Assembly (NCBI GenBank): GCA_963971225.1
Contig: OZ020268.1
Span: forward strand, 12,563,032 to 12,627,031
Reading direction: 5' to 3'
Length of the DNA stretch: 64,000 nt
From: Melieria omissa
Lineage: Eukaryota > Arthropoda > Insecta > Diptera > Ulidiidae
In this document: one piece after another, positions 1-10,896 of the stretch
Layout of the letters: each line of letters opens with the position of its first letter
Numbering within the stretch: the first letter of the stretch is position 1
Notes under the pieces: model-generated
What the model saw: the letters and a program-made list of their open reading frames with translations, nothing else
What the model was told of the DNA's origin: nothing
Database searches by the model: none
Translations under genes and position numbers: made by a program

Positions 1-660
1 AAAGCCTTTTTGTTTTTGTGCTGATGAGAGTCTGAACTTTGCAACCACCAAACAAATATGTAGCTTCTTTTTAAAGTACTCTATAGGCGGTCAAGAACAC
101 TGATAAGAACTTTTTCTACGCAGGCTGCTCAAAGTTCAAATGTGTGTGCGAATTGATTTCAATTGTTAGACAAGCAGTGAGGTGAAGCAATGCTGTAATC
201 TGTTTTACTTTCTGATTGTGCTTAACGTCCTTTTAACTTGCTGCCCTCGTGAAACTAAAGTTTTGCGGATGTAGCTGACTTCTTTCTCTACCGCAATCCC
301 TCGTACTGCGTCTTGTTCCCCTTGGTGACTGTCCCAAAAGTCGCATTTCCCATTCAAGCTGCCTCGCTAGTCGAGCGCACTTTGGTTATGATTAAATGCT
401 CACAGTCACACTTGCCGAGTCAATAACCTCGAATGGCCGAGTCACTGGGCGCAGCAGTAGTCTGGTTAACGTTCATTATTAGTGCTTTTTGTGTAATCAT
501 AAAAATGTTTAAGCATTGCTTTAATCATATGACTTGAAAAACTTACTGCAAATGCAAAAAAACAGAGACCTAACATATTTTTGGGAGTAAAAAAATTGCC
601 CTTATTTAAGAAATTTCTATAACAATTGCTTTGCTATAATTATTGGAATAAGAAATTTTT
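1..660. other. Intergenic, no gene seen
   Basis: Moderately AT-rich sequence with no convincing open frame, RNA gene or terminal repeat. It may be intergenic or part of a long 5' intron of sws. Confidence 0.4.
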
Positions 661-689
661 TACGTCGCCTATAACTATTTTTTTATTTT

Positions 690-1560
690 TTATTTATTTA
701 ACAGATAATACAGGCATATAAGATACAATCTTTTGCATGCCAATTAGGAACACATTCGTTTTAAGCATTACACAATAAATAAAATATCATTACAATGTTT
801 AATAATTTACAAAGAAAAATCTTAACTATGTGTAAGTGAAAGTAGAGAAGTAGAGTAAAGACTAAAAGAAAAGTTTGAGATCTTATGAGAAGTGTTTGAA
901 GAGTAGATGCTTAAAGTTACTACTGCCCGAAATACATTTGATTGCACTAGGGAGCGAGTTCCAAGACCTTATGGCGTTAACGAAAAAAAGCCTACTGGAA
1001 TTTTTGAAATTATGGCTAGGAATTAGGAGATTGTAGTTTCGACTTGACTTGCAAAACAAAAGTTTTTCAAAAAGGTAGCAGGGACGCTTCGTATGTATAA
1101 GTTTATGTAAAAACATACAGTTTCGTGCTTCTAAGTAGCTTTTGAGGTCAAGACCAAGCAACTGTCTACTATAAGAAGAAACGTGATCCCCTTTCTTTAA
1201 TCCATAGACGTGACGTGCAGCATTGTTGTAGGCAATAAGCAGTTTATGCTCCGACCTAGAATCAAGTTTGCTATAAACAACTTCTGAATATGTAATTATG
1301 GGTAAAATTAGCTGTAAAACCAATTTTCGTCTTGTCTCACATGGTACGAATGCAGCAGTCATTCTAAGATTTCGTAACGCTAGATATATTTTGCTTACGA
1401 CCGAGTTTATGTGGTCCTCACAAGACAACGAGGAATTGATCCTGAAGCCAAGGTTAGTGATCCGGTCTACGAACTGCAGCTGAGATCCATTGAGATAAAT
1501 TTTAGGAACATCACAAAGGGAGAGCGGTGATTTGGAGATCGGGAGAACGTAGGACTACCA
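690..1560 (-). mobile_element. 5'-truncated LINE, reverse transcriptase C-terminus
   Basis: A 181-residue minus-strand frame (883-1428) reads like the region after the catalytic core of a non-LTR reverse transcriptase. It has the LVLQLILPIITYSEVVY segment, then an NNAARHVYGL stretch and a terminal FVNAIRSWNSLPSAIK segment, which are typical of jockey/CR1-type elements. The catalytic YxDD region is absent, so this is a 5'-truncated copy. The T-rich tract near 680-705 on the plus strand would be the A-rich 3' tail. Its clade is not resolved. The first residues of the frame may not be an original start. Confidence 0.75.
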
Positions 1561-2262
1561 TGTAATAAGTTTTTTTGAGTTGCATAATAACTATTATAAG
1601 AAAGAAATATATTTTCGTTGTCGATAATTATTATTTTAGGATTTTAGTTTTTTACATTGTTTCATAAGTTTAATTTATGACTTTTTTTTTTTACATTACT
1701 GATAACTAATATCACTGGTCTGCAAAAAAAAAATTTTTTCCACTCCTTATTATTGTGCACGATTATTATAGATGCGATATTTCTCAACAAAAACTGGGTT
1801 TGAAAAAATTTGTATCACGTATATATTTTTTGTGAAGGAATTTAAAAAAAAAATAATTTTTTTTTCGAAAAATCAATTGTTTTAATAATTAGGACAAAAT
1901 ATTACATATAATCACACTAAAAACACTAAAAATCATAAGACAATGTAATTGCATGTTGTTTCTATCATTTTAGTTACTAGTTTTTTTCTTTTCATATTTT
2001 CTACTGGAGTTTCGCGATCGACGAATCGACCAACAAAACTCGGCAAGCATTGCTTTCGACCATTTTCCGTTGTAGCGCCTCTCAATGTGCGATATGTCCT
2101 GATGAAATCTTTCACTTTGTTCATCAGATACCGCTCCAAGATTTCGGGAAAGAAATCTAAGTGAGAATCTAAAAAATGAATTTTAGGTGACATGCTGCAT
2201 TTTACTCACAAAAAAAAACAGAATTTCGAGGTATTTAAAAAAAAAATTTTTAAAAAGATATA
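1561..2262. other. AT-rich intergenic DNA
   Basis: Very AT-rich, with long A and T runs (for example 1681-1735 and 1845-1865). Short frames occur on both strands around 1933-2193 but resemble nothing I recognise, and I give them no coding status. Confidence 0.4.
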
Positions 2263-2830
2263 CGAGGGCGGGTCAATAAGTCCATGACTTTTTGAATTTC
2301 CCGCCTCTTAATTGAAATGGCAACACTGCTCCCGTCAACAGTCATCTGTCAGTTGACTCTTGTCAAAAATTGAACAAGCTGCGACATTTAGTTTGTTTTT
2401 GACAGCCGTTAATATCAGACTACCGCGTTGACTGAGAAGAAAATGGAAAAAAGTGAATTTCGTGTGCACGGGTGCACACATGTGCAGTTTCCATGGCAAA
2501 AATCCATGAATTGGGCTACGAATTGCTCCCTCATCCCGCCCATTCACCCGATCTAGCCCCAAGTGACTATTTCTTGTTCCCAAACTTGAAGAAATGGCTC
2601 GGCGGAAAGAGATTTGCCTCCAATGACGAAGAGATTTGCCTCATCTCACAAACAAATGCCTATTTTGAAGACCTCGACAAATCATATTTTTCGGAAGGGA
2701 TAAAAAAACTTGAGAAACGTTGGGCTAAGTGTATAGATCTCAAAGGAGACTACGTTGAAAAATAAAATAACTTTTTATCTAAACACCTGTGTTTCATTCA
2801 AAAAGTCACGGACTTATTGACCCGCCCTCG
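2263..2830 (+). mobile_element. Internally deleted mariner-like element
   Basis: The element has inverted terminal repeats of about 34 bp, starting CGAGGGCGGGTCAATAAGTC on the left and ending in the complement on the right with about one mismatch. It is flanked by TA at 2261-2262 and 2831-2832, the expected Tc1/mariner target duplication. Inside, an ATG at 2443 starts MEKSEFRV, typical of a transposase N-terminus. The frame is then disrupted, and 2472-2765 encodes the C-terminus with HSPDLAPSDYF (last catalytic Asp region) up to a stop at 2765. Most of the transposase is missing, so it is a non-autonomous deletion derivative of about 570 bp. Confidence 0.92.
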
Positions 2831-2832
2831 TA

Positions 2833-3023
2833 CATGATAGCAAACAATAGGAAGCAAATCTAGATTCAGCATGTGAAGCTCTTCATATTTATCATATTTT
2901 TATTTAAAGGAGGATTTCGTTGCGGACCAGTGTATTTTGAGAATTTTTTTTTACGTTGCTTCATCATAACTTTGATTTATGATTTTTTTAATTTACGTTG
3001 CCGATAATTATTTTGAAAACACA
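2833..3023. other. AT-rich spacer
   Basis: No gene seen between the mariner element and the foldback that follows. Confidence 0.4.
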
Positions 3024-3180
3024 TTTTTTTTACGTTGAATTGCCACATTTTTGGTATGAATTGATTTTTAATTGTTTTAAATTGACAAACGCAAATTAAC
3101 AAAACCTGATTTCCTCCAACAACTCAACAATAAAAAATCAATTCATACTCAAAATGCCGTAGGGCAACGTAAAAAAAATT
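3024..3180. repeat. Foldback (imperfect inverted repeat)
   Basis: TATGAATTGATTTTT at 3055-3069 is exactly inverted at 3133-3147. The arms continue imperfectly outwards to a TTTACGTTG / CAACGTAAA boundary, giving arms of about 45 bp. The ACGTAAA word recurs over 3180-3420, so this looks like decayed foldback or MITE DNA. No target duplication is clear. Confidence 0.65.
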
Positions 3181-5840
3181 TTTCTTTCATAAAAATTATG
3201 AAGCAACGTAAAAAAAATGTTCTTTCAAATAATAGTTATTGGCAATTCAAATAAGAATCATAAATCAAAGTTAAAAAGGTGAAAAATTATTTCTAAAAGT
3301 AATAGTTATCGATAACGTAAACCACAAAAAATCATAAATCAAAGTTATTACGCAACGTAAACAAACAAAATCCCAAAATATTAATTATCGAGAACGAAAA
3401 ACAAATTTGTTTCTCAACGCAAACGCAAAAATTAACTATCGAAAATAATAATTATAATTAACAAATACAATTTAAGTTGCATTATAATAGTTACACTGCA
3501 ATTATTTTCTTAAAAAACTTATAATAGTTAAGTCCCTGCAAAAAACAAATCGATCGAAAAGACAAAAAAGTATTTCAAATTAGTGAATATCTTAAAATAC
3601 ATACATGTTGATCTTTTTTATATTGTTTGTATACTTTTTACGGCGTCATCACAGGCAAATACTGCGACCTGCTATAAATGGCTTCGACAAACGCGTTGCA
3701 TAATGCCTGATTAGCGTCTAGTTAAATCAAACACAGCGGAACTTGTGATTTCACCAAGAAAATTCCCTAATCCAGGTGCTTATCTTTTCAAGTACGTCAA
3801 GTCGGCAGTGCCTCAGTGCAGTTGAGGGCGGCTTCTTGAAACTGCAGGCTGTAAATCAAACAAATCCTCTTGACTGTTGTCTGCTGGCAAATATTTAGGG
3901 GAAAAAGGTAGCAGCCGCAATACTTGGCGCTGCATCGAAGATTCAGAATTCAATCATTTAATTAACCCCGCGAGGGCACAACAATTGGGCATGACTAGCT
4001 GCGATTTCGTCGTCTACGCAACGCCACACACACATAGACACGTGCTGTCCGGTTCCTACATTGTAGACATTTGCTAAAATCGATTGACCGATCGAGCTCG
4101 CCAACATCTGCACCGCTTGCGAATTTATTGGCATTATGACAGCGGCGGCCGGGTGGGGAACGGAACGGATGTGCCTTATCAGCGCCAGTGCGAATTGGAG
4201 GTCTTTCACGTCATTTGCTGCCAAACGGTTTTAAATTGAGCTGCGACTAATGTTAATGGGTATTTGTTTTCAATTCACTTTTTCTTTTCCCAGTAAGCAC
4301 TAAGCGCGACCGCAGGCGGGAATTAGGTAATGCCAACGAAAAGTTCTGACTGTCCTACCGCAGAAATTACCATTTATTATTGACTAAACTGAAAGCAATT
4401 TGTTAGATTGAATTTATATGTCGTGCTCATGTTAAATCGAGGTAGCTAAGTGCTTTTAAACTGCGTAAATATCACACATCCATAAATAATATTTGAAAAA
4501 AAGTGTCCGACTTTTAGACGCATGTGAGAAGGCGCAAAGCAAAAGAGATCAATGTACATACTTCAGAAATATCTTAAAAAAGAACAAACTGTTCAAAACT
4601 GCTGCGTGTTCACATGGTGACAGGTGGTGGATTTTGTTTGACTCTCGCTGTTATTAAATTTACTAGTCACCTTACCACATCGTTAATCAAATTACTAACT
4701 ACTCATATCTGAGCTATAATTACATCGTATTAAATATTGCAATATAAAAGCAATCTACTATTTGATGGAATATTAGATGGGATACCCCAAGAATGTAGAA
4801 GGCAATCAAACAGCTTCTAAAATCGTGAAGGCCGAATGGTATCTATGGGATAAGCAAATCTGTTATTAGAAACGATCTGATAAAAACGACAAAACCTAAT
4901 ACAATTACGAAAATATGACTTTCTAAAGACTACGTTAAGCTTTACACACGACGCACGTTGGCAAAAAATAGGCAAAAACGCTCGCATTGAAGGAAATCCA
5001 AAAGTTGCGAATCTGAATTTTTGTTTTTTACTTGTCGTAATATAGATAGACTAGCGAGACAGCAAATCAACTTTTCAAGTCTCTTCTCAAACTCATCTGC
5101 GGAGTCCTGCGTCAAAATGAATGCGAGCATGCCAACCCAAGCACTTTTTGTACCCAGTTCTGGTGGGGCAACGATATATTTTTAATTGCTGAGCAAAACT
5201 ATAAAGTATGAAAAACAGTAAGGCTGGTGTTGAAAAGAATAAATATGTATTTAAATGTATAGAATTGAGATATGTACAAAGATATTGCATTGATTTATCT
5301 GTGTCCGTCTGTTAATATGTCTTCCAATTCGTCTGTCTGATGGAAGGTATTCACAATTGCTTTCGAAAAAGTTGAGACACGAAACTGAAATTTCGTACAA
5401 ACACTTTGGAAATCGCGAGAACAACATATTGCCTAAAATGGGCGTGGTTTCCCCATTCTTAACAGAGTTGCCATATAAAGATATTTTGTAAAAATATGAA
5501 CTTTTAAATATTTACCGTCCGTTTAGGGATGTTTTTGTCTGGAAATAGGTGTGACATGCCTCTTTAACCCCTTGAGATACATAATAAGTTCAACTTTTAG
5601 TGAGTAAAGTTATACTTGTCAGTTAACCTTTTCCGTGCTTTATAAAAGTAAATGAATAGTTTAGATTTTTTTAAGAAAGAGTTTGCCTACTTTTATAAAA
5701 GTGGGCAAAGTGTCTCTAAAGAACATTTTAATGCATGACAGCAAAATTTTAGCTTATTTTAATATTGTTAAAAATAAAGTCTGTATGGAGAGTAGGCTTG
5801 GCCGTGGGTGAATTTTTTTCATTTTTGGAATAGATCATCT
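3181..5840. other. Intergenic or intronic DNA without recognisable gene
   Basis: AT-rich DNA. 3181-3520 repeats ACGTAA and TATCGA words. The 3870-4230 part is more GC-balanced with short frames on both strands, none recognisable. About 45 bp near 4945-4990 is an inverted match to 6003-6047, so it is probably a scrap of the same repeat family. Confidence 0.4.
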
Positions 5841-5990
5841 TCTACTTATGGGAAACCGTTATGCGAAAATTCAATCCGGTATCTTTTTTATTTCCGAAGT
5901 TATTAAATCTGTTGTAATAAAACCCTCAAAAACGTGTAACTTTAAAACTAACTTTCTAAAACTCTTATCTCTCTCTATAGATTCTAAAGC

Positions 5991-6248
5991 TCAAATCAAG
6001 GCGATGCGAGCGTTTTTGCCTGTTTTTTCCCAACGTGCGACGTCTATGGATTGGAAACTTAATAACTCTAACAGTTGCGGGCAATCAATATTACCATTGA
6101 CAATGTTGTAAAGAAAAGTTATTGCTGAGATCACTCTTCTATTTTCAAGAGAATACAGACTCATTAGTTGGCAGCTTGAACTATAAGAAGGCAGGGATAA
6201 GTCAAAATGCAAATGTGCCAAGCAGTACTTCATAAAGATTTTTACCAC
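5991..6248 (-). mobile_element. Possible LINE reverse transcriptase C-terminal scrap
   Basis: The 85-residue minus-strand frame contains LPSYSSSCQLMSLYSLENRR followed by FLYNIVNGNIDCPQLL. This order (a short L..Y..RC.L..L.sLe.RR segment, then Y.l.nG.IDcp.LL) is common in the post-catalytic part of insect non-LTR reverse transcriptases. The frame is short, has no catalytic motif and no clear ends. A related inverted scrap lies near 4945-4990. I infer a LINE remnant but cannot assign a clade. Confidence 0.5.
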
Positions 6249-6428
6249 ACGTTCAATTCTTTTATTGTAAACTTCATGAAGCGGATTCCATATTATGAAG
6301 ATATATTCCAGACTAGATTCTACGAAAGCGTTGTATCATACAATATCTTCTTAGTGTAAGCGTCCTTTAATTCAGAGCTATTTCTTTTCATAAAGTCTAA
6401 GAATGAGAAAGCTTTAGGAATGATAAAG

Positions 6429-6519
6429 TTAACCCTTTCAGTCATAATGTCCAATATATTGAACTACAGCCCATACAACTCATACAGAACGGGTTTATTT
6501 TCATGTCGGAAAGGGTTAA
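6429..6519. mobile_element. 91-bp TTAA-flanked MITE
   Basis: The sequence begins TTAACCCTTTC and ends GAAAGGGTTAA, so it has 11-bp perfect terminal repeats including a TTAA at each end. TTAA duplications plus TTAACCC termini fit a piggyBac-like non-autonomous element. It is short and has no coding content. Confidence 0.65.
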
Positions 6520-6988
6520 GGTGATCAACAGTTGACCAGAATTGTCTTAAGACTTTCTCGCCGCCTCGCTGTTACAGCTCAACAGGTCTGTGCCATACCC
6601 ATTACTCCAGCCAGCCAAATCTAACTGAATACCTATTGTCGTATACTATCGTATTTCATATGACTCCACCCCCCCCACTCTACTCTGCGAAATTGCTATT
6701 GTGAAATTTTCTGATTACAGCAATTTCGCAAATATGATTAAGCACTTTAACTGTTTTAACCGCTTCAATCACCATAATTTGCAAAGCATCAACTAAGTAA
6801 ACTGTTTTCTTCTGATGTTACTATAATTTTTTTTGTAAATGTTTTTGTTGCTGAGTGCAGCTATTAACAGCAACTGTTGTTGCTGTGATTTGTGATGGTT
6901 GTTTTTCTTGAAAAAAAAATCGATTTTGCATTTTCAACAACAAACAAACAACAACCACTCGATATCGTTCATTGTGTGGGCAAAAACA
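6520..6988. other. Spacer, no gene seen
   Basis: Includes a C-run near 6667 and AT-rich DNA with no recognisable gene. Confidence 0.4.
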
Positions 6989-7711
6989 TTAAGGGGCCCG
7001 AACACTGTAAACTGCGATTTTTCATATGTTTTTTATTTTATTTATTAAAAAAAAAACGGACGTTCCGATTTACATGAAACTTTACACATATGTTAATAAA
7101 TGTTTAGATTACCTTTTTTACTACCTTTTTTAATTCGATTTGCCCCTTTCAAAACTTAAAACGCGATTATCTCGAAACCATGTTTTTTGACCGCGTTGAC
7201 AGCATAACTGAAAAAGTTTTTATCCGATCGACCTGATTCAAATTGCATTCTATTCGGGAATAGTGTCGCTTCTGCTCGACGTAGCCGTTTTTCGATATAT
7301 GCCAAACTTTTTTTTTTATAAATAATTTAGTGCAAAATTTTACGCGAAAAAAAAACTTTTTCTTCAAACAGCCGCCATTTTTTTTTCTAATCAATATTTT
7401 TAAAATCCCCTACGTCAAACAGTAGCCAGTAATGTATATTTCAAGAATCTTTTTTGTTTTTTGCTCTAGGAGGCTCCGTTATGCTGATTTGCTGTCAACG
7501 CGACAAGGGTCATTTTAAAAAGACGACATTTTGGATCAGCTACAGAATACAAACATGGCCGCCAAAAAAAAAAAAAAAATTGTTTTCGATAATCTAAACA
7601 TTTATTAACATATGTGTAAAGTTTCATGTAAATCGGAACGTCCGTTTTTTTTTAATAAATAAAATAAAAAACATATGAAAAATCGCAGTTTACAGTGTTC
7701 GGGCCCCTTAA
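6989..7711. mobile_element. 723-bp TTAA element with about 117-bp terminal inverted repeats
   Basis: TTAA at 6989-6992 and 7708-7711 flank near-perfect inverted arms of about 117 bp: 6993-7111 begins GGGGCCCGAACACTGTAAAC, and 7592-7707 is its complement. The 480-bp interior has no transposase and is AT-rich with A-runs. The TTAA target and long arms fit a non-autonomous piggyBac-like element, though other TTAA-targeting families are possible. Arm similarity is high, so decay is limited. Confidence 0.85.
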
Positions 7712-8774
7712 CAACAAAAACAACAGCAATTAGAATGCGATGTCAACAGCCACAGCGCCAATAATAACATCAACAAAATAGAAAAAACGTCGAGGGAACA
7801 CAGCGAGACACAATTTTGCCGCGGCGCGCATTAAAATATCCGCACTTGAGAATAGCGACGCACTGCACCGTCGTCGTCGTCGTGGTTGTAGTTGGTTCGC
7901 TGTGTTGCTGCGCTTGTCGAAGGCGGAAATCGAGTGTGGCAAACAACTGTGCCGCCTCGCCCTCGTTGACCGCCCCCCCCAGCCGAGTGCATTGGGCGCG
8001 CTGAGAAGTAAACAAAAACAGACAAACGAGTCCGCTTCTCAATGGCAATGCCAAGCGAGTGCGTAGTCGTCGCTGCATTGTTGATACGGCGCTGCCACTG
8101 CTCATGTGTGCGCGTGCATTTGTCGCTTGGCGCGACATTTGGATGAGATTATCGGGGTTGCCACAGCGCCCGTCTGCTGCTGCACTTCGGCTGGGTCTCC
8201 GGGTCCGCGTCTCCGGAAAAGCGACTGAAATTTCAATCAATGAAATACAAGTCCACGCCCACACACACATATGCACATGTACATGTGTAAGTGTGCGTGC
8301 ACTTTGATTTGTGCTGGCTGCGGAATTCTATGCTGCCGTTTCGCAACCAATAAGTGCCATAGTATACAAATAAATAGCGCCGTTTTTTTTTGCATTGGCA
8401 TTTATAATGTTTTATGAATATTCAATTCATAGTCGCATTACTTAATGTGATTATGGTGTGACTGAGTCGTCGCCACAACTACGCAGGACTAAGCCCGAGC
8501 TTCTCGCAACTATACAAAATATGCAACAACTTAGTATGTTACACACATTAATAGCATTGAACTACAAATTTAGCTGACTACGAACTTTTGCATAGGCAAC
8601 TGTTCGATTATCATTGCCCTCTAAGAGCGCAATCGCCAAAGGAAGAACCGTTTTCTATGTTTAGTTTCAGTTTTCTATATTTTCTATTGACTGATTCGGG
8701 ATTCGAACACTTAGACTCGCGGTACTACACACTAACTAAAGAGTCATGCCTAATATGTAACTACAACTTTTGTT
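7712..8774. other. GC-richer stretch without assigned gene
   Basis: 7790-8330 is clearly richer in G+C and CpG than its neighbours. It carries overlapping long frames on both strands (7770-8276 minus, 8059-8307 plus), as expected from composition alone. It contains GTCGTC and CACACA tracts. It could be the promoter or 5' UTR of sws, whose first coding exon I could not find, but I see no splice site or core promoter that proves this. Confidence 0.3.
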
Positions 8775-9850
8775 GGAAAGCCCTCAGGAGGGAATACAAC
8801 ATTACCAAACTCGGTAGACTACAAAGAGCAGCTTGGACCGCAACTACGGAAGCGATTAGATCCTGCCCTGGAGAGGCGCTTAACGTGCTGACGCACCTGC
8901 TTCCCGTCGATCTGCATATTATGAAGGCCGCAACTCTTAGTGCTCTTAGGCTGAGAGAAACAGGTTGCTGGTAGGACAGACCGGGCAAAGGTGCCTGCCT
9001 ACAACGACGGATTATGTAATTCCTACCATGGTCTTTGGGAAAAATTACGATATTCGTATCCCCCTTCGTCTAGAATGGAAGAGAGGGAACATCCTAGATA
9101 ACCTGAGTACCACAATCTACACTGATGGCTCCAAAATGGAATGCGGAGTAGGAGCAGGAGTTTTCTCCGAACATCTAAAGATAATCGTGTCTTTCCGCCT
9201 CCCCAACACTGCAAGCGTTTTTCAGGCGGAAGTGCTCGCTATTAGGGAAGCGTGCAGGATGGCATTGATGGGCACATCCTACAAAAGCCACATTACAATA
9301 CTTTCCGACAGCCTATCTACAGTCAAGGCACTGGAATCATCGATTCTATCGTCAAAACTGGTGTCGGAATGCAGGAAGCTCCTGATAGAGCTAGCTCAGA
9401 GGTTCAGAGTTACCCTGATATGGGTGCCAGGGCACAATAACATTGACGGGTACGAAAGGGCCGATGAGTTGGCTCGAAGAAGCTCCGCTCTTGATGAGAA
9501 CGAGGCGCTGACGGTTCACACCCCACTGGGCTCTATCAAGGGTGAGGTCTCGAAGGACTTCCTCGCCAAAGTCAACACTAGATGGCAGAGGACGGAATCC
9601 TCTAAAATCAGCAGATCACTGTGGTCAACATACGACAAGAACAGGACCGCGGAGCTCTGGAACAAAGGCCGACGAGATGTGGCAAGATAGACGGCAGTCA
9701 TCACTGGCCACTGGCCCATTGGAGAGCACGCGGCAAAAATGAGGATTCCATACAAGATCGGATGAGAAGGAAACCGTCCACCATTTCCTCTGCGTCTGCC
9801 CGGCCTTAGCAAGAAGGAGATGGAAAACGCTGGGAAAACCGATATTTTAG
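8775..9850 (+). mobile_element. LINE fragment with RNase H domain
   Basis: Three frames join into one degraded element. At 8780-8970 the sequence reads like the C-terminal part of a reverse transcriptase (LGRLQRAAWTATTEAIRS, then VLTHLLPVDLHI). At 8965-9690 lies an RNase HI domain with IYTDGSK, an FQAEVLAI Glu, LSDSLSTVKAL, WVPGHNNIDGYERADELAR, so the D-E-D-D residues are all visible. At 9755-9850, in another frame, comes ETVHHFLCVCPAL, a Cys/His tail typical of these elements. Reverse transcriptase, RNase H and such a tail point to the I/LOA/R1 group. Frameshifts near 8970 and 9690-9750 show it is dead. Confidence 0.88.
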
Positions 9851-9947
9851 ACTTTCGAAGAGATAGCAAAGTGCAGCGTAAACTCGCTACTCTCTTTCAA
9901 TAACCTCTCGGACTGGATATAAGTATATGTATGGGTAGATACATATA

Positions 9948-10594
9948 CCAGGTATGCGCCTATGAAACCGGTAACGACATCTAGCGGTAAATAGCCGAAT
10001 ATTTATAAACTTCGGAACCGTACCAAATGTCATGTTTACTTCTTCTGTCATATGTCAACAATATTCAGTTCACAATTTGTCAAGTTTCATCCAACAACGC
10101 ATTGTTTGACGCTCCGGAAAATGTCGGATTACGTGCCTACAAATTACGATTTGCGGACATAGTTAATTTTGTGTTACCATTTGAAGAAAAAAACCTTCTA
10201 AAACCTGGTGAAACGGTTAACGGTGAACGTTACCAACAACAATTGGCCGATTTGAACCGTGCTATACGCCAAAAACGCCCAGAATATGAAGCCAGGCAAC
10301 ACAAAGTGATTTTCCTCGATGACAACGCACCACCACACCGCACTAGAGCCACCAAAGAATTGGTTGCATCGTACAACTGGGAAGCTCTTGCTCATGCGGC
10401 TTACTCACCAGACTTGGCGCCTTCGGATTATCACATGTTCGCATCGATGGGCCACGCATTAACGGAACAGCGCTTCAATTCTCACGCAGAAGCCAAAAAA
10501 TGGATCGATGATTGGTTTCAGGCAAAAGACGAAACATTTTTTTGGCGAGGCATCCATAAATTGCCTGAGAGATGGGAAAAATAGGCGCACCTGG
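9948..10594 (+). mobile_element. Truncated mariner element (mauritiana-like)
   Basis: Terminal repeats CCAGGTATGCGCCTATG (left) and CATA..GGCGC..CCTGG (right, with a small indel) are flanked by TA at 9946-9947 and 10595-10596. The frame 10027-10584 ends with the C-terminal half of a mariner transposase: LLKPGETVNGERYQQQLADL, FLDDNAPPHR (second catalytic Asp), YSPDLAPSDYHMF (third Asp, D34D spacing) and GIHKLPERWEK. The N-terminal half is missing and the upstream part of the frame is decayed. At about 650 bp it is half the usual 1.3 kb. Confidence 0.9.
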
Positions 10595-10896
10595 TAAGTC
10601 CAGATGACACCACACAATATACCTTAGGGTACCTACCGGGAATAGTGGTATCAAAACGGCGCTAACGCGCTAATTGGATGTTGGAACATCGCCACTTGAA
10701 CCAACATACTTTTGTACTAAAACAGAATTTCTTCGAATCCTATAAAGTCTCAAGCTTTTTAATTTCACTGAACCCCTTTCATCTTCCAACAACTTTACAT
10801 TTAAAAATGTAGAGTACATTAGTTCAAATGTTTTATGAATTTAATTTTTCAATTATGTTATAAATGATTTTTGTTTTTGCTTATATTTACTCGTAG
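10595..10896. other. sws: Probable sws intron
   Basis: AT-rich DNA ending in a TTTACTCGTAG acceptor before the first recognised sws exon. Confidence 0.6.

Noticed and set aside
7770..8276. 168-codon minus-strand frame in the GC-rich stretch
   Set aside because: It overlaps similar frames on the other strand, has simple-sequence runs and resembles no family. Composition explains it.
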